Source: Actinomyces viscosus (GTDB lineage: Bacteria > Bacteroidota > Bacteroidia > Flavobacteriales_D > Crocinitomicaceae). Taken from it: a stretch of DNA of 6,406 nt. The stretch spans positions 1 through 6,406 of the forward strand of contig CALPVI020000110.1 of the NCBI GenBank assembly GCA_943326975.2. The letters are read 5' to 3'. Position numbers and translations under genes: made by a program. This document shows positions 1 through 4,002 of the stretch, piece after piece. The first letter of the stretch is position 1; every line of letters starts with the position of its first letter. The notes below the pieces were generated by a model. That model was not told the origin of the DNA. It worked only from the letters and a program-made list of their open reading frames with translations, and did no database searches.

Positions 1-74
1 AAGATGGTTCAGAAGTTCCATTATCACCAGCTAAAAGAGATATCTTTTTTAAAATTTTAGAAAATCTCTTATAG
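1..74 (+). CDS. C-terminal end of a probable LytTR-family DNA-binding regulator (partial)
   Basis: An open frame enters from the left edge (reading from base 3) and gives 23 residues before a TAG at 72-74. The peptide starts DGSEVPLSPAKRD and ends in a short hydrophobic helix (IFFKILENLL). In LytTR output domains the last strand and helix typically read as 'dG.e.plSr..k..l...l', with a glycine turn, a Pro-Leu-Ser step and a final basic helix, and this tail fits that pattern. Such domains usually form the DNA-binding half of AlgR/LytR-type response regulators in Bacteroidota. The receiver domain would lie outside the window, so the assignment rests on a very short match. The gene converges on the peroxidase gene, with 34 bases between the two stop codons and no convincing terminator in the gap. 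It could instead be the end of an unrelated protein. Confidence 0.5.
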   Translation, partial: DGSEVPLSPAKRDIFFKILENLL

Positions 75-108
75 CAGTAAATAGAATTATCAAAAAATTA
101 ATTTCTAA

Positions 109-585
109 TTATTTTTTTGATAAATAAAGGTCTATTTTTTCAGGCGTAGTTGTCGGTCCAAATCGTTTGATAGGTTTTCCTGTTTCATCGATTAAGAATT
201 TGGTGAAATTCCATTTGATTTTATTGATTAAAAAGCCAGGCAATTCCTTTTTTAGATATTTATAGATAGGGTGTGCATTTTTTCCGTTTACATCTATTTT
301 TGAAAACATTGGAAAACTGACACCATAATTAATAACACAACCTTCTTGTATTTGTGTTTCATCTCCAGGTTCTTGGTTGGCAAACTGATTACAAGGGAAC
401 CCTAAAATAATGAGATCTTGATCTTTGTATTTCTGATATAATGCTTCTAATCCTTCAAATTGGGGAGTTAAACCACATTTGCTTGCAGTGTTTACAACCA
501 ATATTTTTTTCCCTTTAAAGTTCTCCATTGAAACTTCTTTCCCTTGTAAGCTTATAGCCTTAAAAGTGTAAAAAACTGCTTCCAT
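109..585 (-). CDS. Glutathione peroxidase family thiol peroxidase
   Basis: This 158-residue protein has the full length of a bacterial glutathione peroxidase and should reduce hydrogen peroxide or organic hydroperoxides in the cytoplasm, as no signal peptide is visible. The family signature NTASKCG is at residues 32-38, with Cys37 as the peroxidatic residue in the place of selenocysteine in animal enzymes. The rest of the catalytic tetrad can be seen: Gln71 in LGFPCNQFANQEPG (61-74), and Trp125 and Asn126 in KWNF. Cys83, in EGC just before the YGVSFP segment, sits where thioredoxin-dependent members carry the resolving cysteine, so thioredoxin is a more likely reductant than glutathione (inference). 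The start at 585 is preferred because FYTFKAISLQGKEV matches the normal N-terminal strand; the next Met (residue 20) would remove it. Only an A/T-rich run precedes the ATG. The gene appears to be transcribed alone. Confidence 0.93.
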   Translation of the reverse strand: MEAVFYTFKAISLQGKEVSMENFKGKKILVVNTASKCGLTPQFEGLEALYQKYKDQDLIILGFPCNQFANQEPGDETQIQEGCVINYGVSFPMFSKIDVNGKNAHPIYKYLKKELPGFLINKIKWNFTKFLIDETGKPIKRFGPTTTPEKIDLYLSKK

Positions 586-599
586 TTTTTATTTTTTTA

Positions 600-607
600 T
601 AAAGATA
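600..607 (-). promoter_or_regulatory. Possible promoter box of the peroxidase gene
   Basis: On the minus strand TATCTTTA lies 14 bases before the peroxidase ATG. It matches the Bacteroidota -7 consensus TAnnTTTG except for the last base, and a TTG lies 22 bases further upstream, within the usual 17-23 spacing. The implied untranslated leader is very short (about 10 bases). This is weak evidence in such an AT-rich stretch. Confidence 0.25.
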
Positions 608-759
608 TGCATTATACTTTTGATGTAATCAATTATATTTTTCTATAAATAGTAAAGATTTTCTAGGAAAAAATAATTCAACAATGGGAATTGAAAACTG
701 ATACTACCCAAATTTTCATTCACTCAATTTTTACAATTACTTCTATTTATATTTGGTAA

Positions 760-852
760 TAGGAAATAAGGAGAAAACATACAGGTTAATATCTTTCATT
801 TTCGCTTTGACATAACAAAGAGGACTGCTTGGAGAGGCAGTTTCATTTTTCT
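760..852 (+). ncRNA. Candidate small RNA ending in two hairpins
   Basis: An exact TAnnTTTG box (TATATTTG, 748-755) would place a transcript start near 760. Downstream come a hairpin CTTTG/CAAAG (805-809 with 816-820) and then a stronger one, GGACTGCTT/AGGCAGTTT with a GGAG loop (822-830 with 835-843, including three G-U pairs), followed by CATTTTTCT, which resembles an intrinsic terminator. No TTG element sits at the right distance upstream of the box. The span contains no open frame of useful length on the plus strand. The call is an inference from structure only, and no known RNA family was recognised. Confidence 0.22.
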
Positions 853-859
853 AGTTTTG
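829..859 (+). promoter_or_regulatory. Candidate Bacteroidota-type promoter inside the gene-free stretch
   Basis: TTG at 829-831 and the exact box TAGTTTTG at 852-859 are separated by 20 bases, which fits the TTG-N17-23-TAnnTTTG pattern of Bacteroidota primary sigma promoters. Transcription would start near 864. The TTG overlaps the hairpin at 822-843. No protein gene follows on this strand, so a promoter here would drive a non-coding transcript. A chance match in AT-rich DNA remains quite possible. Confidence 0.3.
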
Positions 860-863
860 ATTA

Positions 864-941
864 AGTTTTAACAGTTCTTAATTTCTCTTTGTTCGAGGCG
901 GTATATGTTTACAGGAGATGGAAGATGTAACCTGTTTTTTT
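864..941 (+). ncRNA. Candidate short transcript ending at a T7 run
   Basis: This span runs from the expected start of the promoter at 829-859 to a run of seven Ts at 935-941. The stem before the T run pairs ACAGG (911-915) with CCTGT (931-935) around a 15-base loop; an alternative pairing is TTACA (909-913) with TGTAA (926-930). The long loop makes it a weaker terminator than the other three in the window. The only plus-strand frame, 12 codons from ATG 905, does not look like a gene. Promoter, spacing and T run agree, but each alone is common by chance. Confidence 0.2.
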
Positions 942-988
942 AGATTTGGTTTTATTTTTTCAAAATATTACATACTACTACTAAAATT

Positions 989-1018
989 AAAAAAGGTCAG
1001 ATTATTCTGACCTTTTTT
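989..1018 (-). terminator. Intrinsic terminator of the cyclase-family gene
   Basis: A near-perfect stem AAAAGGTCAG/CTGACCTTTT (991-1000 with 1007-1016) encloses a 6-base loop. On the minus strand it is followed by a T tract, and it begins only two bases past the cyclase stop codon. A/T tracts flank both sides, so it could also stop plus-strand transcripts from the gene-free stretch. Confidence 0.88.
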
Positions 1019-1019
1019 A

Positions 1020-1775
1020 CTATGATTTAATTTGATATAAAACAGGCCTACTAGGTGAAGCATCATTTTCAAAGGGTGCAGTCTGAAGATTTAACACATA
1101 AGTACCATCTACTATATTTTCTTTTACATAAATAAATTCAGTGATAGTTTTATCAAATTGTGGATTTTCAGGAACATTCCAAAAAGCATGATGGAATAAT
1201 AGTAACCCACCATCCGACTCTTTATCAACGGATGGCAAATCAATTAATAAATGTTTCACACCTATTGCATTGATGAGGTCTATGCAGTTTACATCAATAT
1301 ATGCAGGATTTGTTTGCGAATAATTGCGATGTTGTTTATTGTCTTCGTTTGGTAATGTTCTTATAATTAAAGCTTCTGCATTTTTTCCTATTAATTTCTC
1401 TTGGAGCAATTCTTTTGTAATTACTAAATCAATTTCTCCTGTTGGTTGTACCACAACAGAAGGGGTTATTGTAATTAATTCAGCAGTAAAAAAGTATGTT
1501 TTTAAAGACTTGTTAACGGAATGAATAATTGGAGTAATATGGCCCAAACATTCAGTATGTGTGCCATGTCCATGTGGGTTAAAAAAAATATTACGGAAAT
1601 TAACACTTCCTCCCTCTGCTACTAGCCCTACAAATCCCTCACCTCTTACAGGTTCAATAATGGGTGAATCAACGTACCAAGCTCTTAAATTTTCCTCGGT
1701 ATTTGATAAGGGAATAGAAATATCTAAAGGTTTATCAGTATCGATATAGCGTTCATTATCAAGAAATAATTTCAT
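1020..1775 (-). CDS. Cyclase-family metal-dependent hydrolase (kynurenine formamidase-like)
   Basis: This 251-residue protein belongs to the cyclase family (Pfam PF04199), which includes KynB-type kynurenine formamidases, isatin hydrolases and some polyketide cyclases. The family's HxGTHxDxxxH metal motif appears as NPHGHGTHTECLGH at residues 66-79: His73, Glu75 (for Asp) and His79 align, but the first His position (69) is Gly, with His at 68 and 70 on either side. A second conserved block, LIDLPSVDKESDGG (177-190) followed by LLLFHHAFW (191-199), matches the 'D.PSVD...H' active-site segment, with His195/His196 as candidate catalytic residues. No signal peptide is visible, so it should be cytoplasmic. 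No other tryptophan-degradation gene lies nearby, so the substrate cannot be assigned. The start at 1775 is the first ATG of the frame, with an A/T-rich leader. The gene is divergent from the HAD gene across 85 bases and has its own terminator. Confidence 0.87.
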   Translation of the reverse strand: MKLFLDNERYIDTDKPLDISIPLSNTEENLRAWYVDSPIIEPVRGEGFVGLVAEGGSVNFRNIFFNPHGHGTHTECLGHITPIIHSVNKSLKTYFFTAELITITPSVVVQPTGEIDLVITKELLQEKLIGKNAEALIIRTLPNEDNKQHRNYSQTNPAYIDVNCIDLINAIGVKHLLIDLPSVDKESDGGLLLFHHAFWNVPENPQFDKTITEFIYVKENIVDGTYVLNLQTAPFENDASPSRPVLYQIKS

Positions 1776-1860
1776 AATATTCTAATTTTTAACGAAGATA
1801 AGTATTATTATTTTTAGACGTTTTTCTCGATAATAAAAAATCAAATCATAACTTTAACCT

Positions 1861-2469
1861 ATGAAGTATTATGAAGTTATTATTTTTGATCTAGGTGGTG
1901 TAATTTTAAATTTAGATTATACATTAACTACCAAAGCTTTTCAATCATTGGGATTAAAAAACTTTGATGAAATATATGCACAAGCAAATCAAACATCGCT
2001 TTTTGATGATTTAGAAATAGGTAAAATTAGTGCTCAATTCTTTATCAATTCTTTATTACCCTATTTACCTCAGGGCGTTACTGCCAATAAAGTTGTACAT
2101 GCTTGGAATGCAATGATATTAGACTTTCCTCAAGAAAGATTGGATTTACTTGTAGAATTAAGAAAAACAAAGAAAGTTTTTTTATTGAGTAATACAAATG
2201 AAATTCATATTCAAGCTGTAAATCGTTCATTAGCAAATACTACGAATCAAAAAATAGAATCATTTTTTGATAAAGTATATTTATCGCATGAAATTGGATT
2301 AAGAAAGCCCCATGAAGAGATATTTGAATTTGTTTGCAAAGATCAAAACATAACACCCTCAACAGCATTATTCATAGATGATACTATTAGACATGTAGAA
2401 GGAGCAAAGCGAATAGGGTTAAATGCTATTCATCTTGAAAATAAAACAATTTTAGACTTAATTTATTGA
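1861..2469 (+). CDS. HAD-superfamily phosphatase (YihX-like, subfamily IA)
   Basis: The 202-residue protein has all four haloacid dehalogenase motifs. Motif I is IIFDLGGVI (7-15), with Asp10 as the expected nucleophile; the second position of the usual DxD is Gly12, as is common in the YihX/epoxide-hydrolase-N-terminal branch. Motif II is Ser110-Asn111 in FLLSNTNE, motif III is Lys149 in GLRKPH, and motif IV is Asp173-Asp174 in FIDDTIRHVEGAK. Residues about 18-95 form the helical cap. Family members dephosphorylate small phosphometabolites such as sugar phosphates; the substrate here cannot be told. It lacks a signal peptide and should be cytoplasmic. The ATG at 1861 lies six residues before the motif I strand, which is normal. 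Its last 7 bases overlap the end of the convergent epimerase gene, and no terminator separates the two. Confidence 0.9.
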   Translation: MKYYEVIIFDLGGVILNLDYTLTTKAFQSLGLKNFDEIYAQANQTSLFDDLEIGKISAQFFINSLLPYLPQGVTANKVVHAWNAMILDFPQERLDLLVELRKTKKVFLLSNTNEIHIQAVNRSLANTTNQKIESFFDKVYLSHEIGLRKPHEEIFEFVCKDQNITPSTALFIDDTIRHVEGAKRIGLNAIHLENKTILDLIY

Positions 2470-2870
2470 ATTTTGTCTTGGCATAATTCAATTAGAATTC
2501 CTTCCGTAGATTTTGGATGTAAGAATGCAATTATTTTTCCATCTGCACCATCTTTTGCAGTTGAATGAATCAGTTCAAAACCTTGTTCTGTAAGACGTTT
2601 TATTTCTGATTCAATATCATTTGTGTCAAATGCGATATGGTGAACACCATGTCCTTTTTTTGCTAAATATTTTGCTATCGGTGATTCAGAGTTGGTTGCT
2701 TCAAGCAATTCAATTTTTGATTCTCCGATTTGTAAAAAAGCAGTTTTGACTCCTTCTGAAGCGACTCCTTCAATTTTATAACATTTAGTACCAAGAAGTG
2801 TTTCAAAAACACCAACTGATTCTTCAATGCTGTTTACTGCTATACCTAAGTGTTCTATTTTTTTTATCAT
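2463..2870 (-). CDS. mce: Methylmalonyl-CoA epimerase
   Basis: The 135-residue protein is a full-length methylmalonyl-CoA epimerase of the vicinal oxygen chelate (VOC) fold, which interconverts the 2R and 2S forms of methylmalonyl-CoA between propionyl-CoA carboxylase and methylmalonyl-CoA mutase. Two beta-alpha-beta-beta-beta repeats can be followed. Likely metal ligands are His7 in KIEHLGIAV, Glu54 in SKIELLE, His77 or His78 in GHGVHHIAFD, and Glu128 in GILIELCQ. The family segments SESPIAKYLAKKG (61-73), DGADGKIIAFLHPKSTEG (107-124) and the ending LIEL.Q are all present. Neither the mutase nor the carboxylase genes lie in the window, so the pathway link comes from family knowledge. The start at 2870 fits the first strand (MIKKIEHLGIAV). 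It is unusual that a terminator ends about 12 bases before this ATG, leaving almost no room for a separate promoter. Confidence 0.95.
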   Translation of the reverse strand: MIKKIEHLGIAVNSIEESVGVFETLLGTKCYKIEGVASEGVKTAFLQIGESKIELLEATNSESPIAKYLAKKGHGVHHIAFDTNDIESEIKRLTEQGFELIHSTAKDGADGKIIAFLHPKSTEGILIELCQDKIQ

Positions 2871-2882
2871 AAATTAGCTTTC

Positions 2883-2916
2883 AAAAAAATACCCTGAAGC
2901 GATGACTCCAGGGTAT
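2883..2916 (-). terminator. Intrinsic terminator between the T9SS-type gene and the epimerase gene
   Basis: The stem ATACCCTG/CAGGGTAT (2889-2896 with 2909-2916) has 8 pairs and a 12-base loop. On the minus strand it is followed directly by a run of seven Ts (plus-strand As at 2883-2889). It lies about 22 bases past the stop codon of the secreted-protein gene and should end its transcript. It also sits 12 bases before the epimerase start, so it could act as a leaky attenuator for that gene. Confidence 0.85.
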
Positions 2917-2938
2917 GTATTTATTTTATAAAATGAAA

Positions 2939-3736
2939 TTATCCTTTGATAAATTTTTCATTAATGTTATCAAAATTAATATAGTAAATCCCTTTTACTA
3001 AATTCTCGCAATTCACAGTTGAACCAACACCTTTTTTAACGATACTACCATAGGCATCAAAGATTTCATACCTTGTTTCAACAGGTTGTCCATTGGAAGA
3101 AAAATTAATAACATTTTTAACTTTTAAAGGACTTTTGGCTACTGGATCAACAGATGAAGTAAATTTTACTTGACCAGATGTTTTTTTAGCACCAGAATGA
3201 TCTATTTGAACAACTCTAATTGTATTTTCTCCAGAATGAGGAGTAACTTGAAATTCGTAAGAGTTTTGACTTGGAGTTCCTTTTCCTTGAACTTCTCCTA
3301 CTGCAACCCATTTGTTCCATCTAAATTGTTCAACTATAAAAGGTAACTTACCATGCTCATCAGTAGTTTTCCAAGTTAATAAACCATTTTGATTTACATT
3401 AATCGTAGCAACTTTGAAAGTACTTCTAGGTAATAAAACTTCAGGATTCAAAATTTTAGGTTTACATCCATCATTGTGTTCTATAACAATAAAAACAGGC
3501 TCACCAATTTCGATGTTAAAAATAGAAAAATCAATTTCAAAAGCCCCCATGCTAGTTCCACCCGGTAAGATATCCCCATTTACAGTTACTTTTGTTGCAC
3601 AATATCCAAAACCTTCATCATCCATTGGATTTTGAACGTATAAATTTTTACCTTGGTAACTGCCTTCAATAGAAAGTGAAGCAAATGCTACAGCACCTGT
3701 TAAGCTAAAAATCAGTGAAATAAGAAAAATTTTCAT
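2939..3736 (-). CDS. Secreted protein with fibronectin-like module and T9SS type A-like C-terminus
   Basis: This 265-residue protein begins with a signal peptide (MKIFLISLIFSLTGAVAFA, residues 1-19, with likely signal peptidase I cleavage after AFA). Residues about 22-110 form a beta-rich domain with GKNLYVQNP near its start and two cysteines, Cys46 and Cys91, that could form a disulfide. Residues about 115-193 (LTWKTTDEHGKLPFIVEQF through NTIRVVQIDHSGAKK) resemble the fibronectin type III-like module often found before T9SS tails. The last 45 or so residues, with YEIFDAYGSIVKKG and LVKGIYYINFDNINEKFIK, follow the type A sorting pattern 'iyd..G..v..g......l..G.Y.......kf.k'. The protein is therefore probably exported by Sec, crosses the outer membrane through the type IX system, and ends at the cell surface or outside. 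No catalytic motif was recognised, so the function is unknown. It has its own promoter-like site and terminator. Confidence 0.8.
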   Translation of the reverse strand: MKIFLISLIFSLTGAVAFASLSIEGSYQGKNLYVQNPMDDEGFGYCATKVTVNGDILPGGTSMGAFEIDFSIFNIEIGEPVFIVIEHNDGCKPKILNPEVLLPRSTFKVATINVNQNGLLTWKTTDEHGKLPFIVEQFRWNKWVAVGEVQGKGTPSQNSYEFQVTPHSGENTIRVVQIDHSGAKKTSGQVKFTSSVDPVAKSPLKVKNVINFSSNGQPVETRYEIFDAYGSIVKKGVGSTVNCENLVKGIYYINFDNINEKFIKG

Positions 3737-3777
3737 CTATTCTGCAGTATGATTTTGTAATATTTAGTCGTTTTATA

Positions 3778-3785
3778 CAAACTTA
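3778..3785 (-). promoter_or_regulatory. Second TAnnTTTG box upstream of the T9SS-type gene
   Basis: The minus strand reads TAAGTTTG, an exact match to the -7 consensus, 41 bases before the ATG. No TTG lies 17-23 bases upstream (the nearest is 10 bases away), so it is weaker than the box at 3796-3803. It could be an alternative start or a chance match. Confidence 0.25.
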
Positions 3786-3795
3786 TTAACGTTAG

Positions 3796-3827
3796 CAAAT
3801 ATAACATTTATTTCATTGAATAAACAA
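3796..3827 (-). promoter_or_regulatory. Bacteroidota-type promoter of the T9SS-type secreted protein
   Basis: The minus strand carries TTG (plus 3825-3827), 21 bases, then the exact box TATATTTG (plus 3796-3803), matching the TTG-N17-23-TAnnTTTG consensus. Transcription would start near 3790 and give a leader of about 50-55 bases before the ATG at 3736. This is the best promoter match in the window. Confidence 0.55.
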
Positions 3828-4002
3828 AATAGATAAAAAAAACAACCTGAGCACCTCAACCTTAATAGCTAAACAAAATAATCTTTTCTTCATTTTATTG
3901 TTTCTATTCACTAATTTTTTAGTAAATTTTTATTATCCTTGTAGTGAATTCAGGTAATTTTTACTGGGATTTTGATTAGTAAGCATAAATTAAAATTTGT
4001 AA

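Larger units (their letters stand above)
586..988. other. Gene-poor intergenic stretch with hairpins and promoter-like boxes
   Basis: Neither strand holds a convincing protein gene here; the open frames are very short (for example 12 codons from 905 on plus and 16 codons at 796-846 on minus). No tRNA or rRNA fold was recognised. What is visible, all on the plus strand: TAnnTTTG boxes at 615-622, 748-755 and 852-859; two consecutive hairpins (805-820 and 822-843) followed by a T-rich run; and a stem ACAGG/CCTGT (911-915 with 931-935) running into seven Ts (935-941). The 8-base sequence ACAGGTTA at 781-788 recurs inverted at 928-935. The stretch may hold one or two small RNAs, or be a decayed gene remnant. 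Confidence 0.5.
3737..4002. other. Divergent intergenic region between the T9SS-type gene and the binding-protein gene
   Basis: The region is AT-rich and contains no gene. Its left part holds the promoter boxes of the minus-strand secreted-protein gene. On the plus side I found no convincing promoter for the binding-protein gene: TATCCTTG at 3934-3941 has one mismatch and no properly spaced TTG, and TAAAATTTG at 3991-3999 has the wrong internal spacing and lies only three bases before the ATG. Confidence 0.6.

Noticed and set aside
35..70. Seven-base inverted repeat AAGAGAT ... ATCTCTT
   Set aside because: It lies inside coding sequence, has a 22-base A/T-rich loop and no T tail, and is plausible by chance.
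75..108. Possible bidirectional terminator between the LytTR-like tail and the peroxidase gene (AGAATTA near TAATTTCT)
   Set aside because: The stem is almost all A-T with a bulge and has no proper T tract, so it is not convincing.
796..846. Minus-strand frame of 16 codons starting MKLPLQAVLF, possible small protein
   Set aside because: It is too short and ends right after a basic stretch. It overlaps the hairpin at 822-843, which explains the sequence better, and nothing supports translation.
891..905. GTTCGAGGC, resembling a tRNA T-arm
   Set aside because: No matching acceptor stem, D-arm or anticodon arm could be placed around it.
1324..1524. Plus-strand frame of 66 codons
   Set aside because: It lies antisense inside the cyclase-family gene, which has clear family motifs, and its own translation resembles no protein family.
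1561..1749. Plus-strand frame of 62 codons
   Set aside because: It is antisense to the start of the cyclase-family gene and has no recognisable domain or independent upstream signal.
1793..1856. Promoter-like boxes in the divergent HAD/cyclase gap (minus TATCTTCG at 1793-1800, plus TAACTTTA at 1849-1856)
   Set aside because: Each has one mismatch to TAnnTTTG and no properly spaced TTG; the plus-strand box lies only 4 bases before the HAD start codon.
3414..3635. Plus-strand frame of 73 codons
   Set aside because: It is a shadow of the T9SS-type protein gene on the other strand, with no recognisable features.
3841..3865. Small hairpin on the minus strand (TGAG-GTG-CTCA) followed by a T-rich run, like a terminator
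   Set aside because: The stem has only 4-5 pairs, and no minus-strand gene upstream would need a terminator there.
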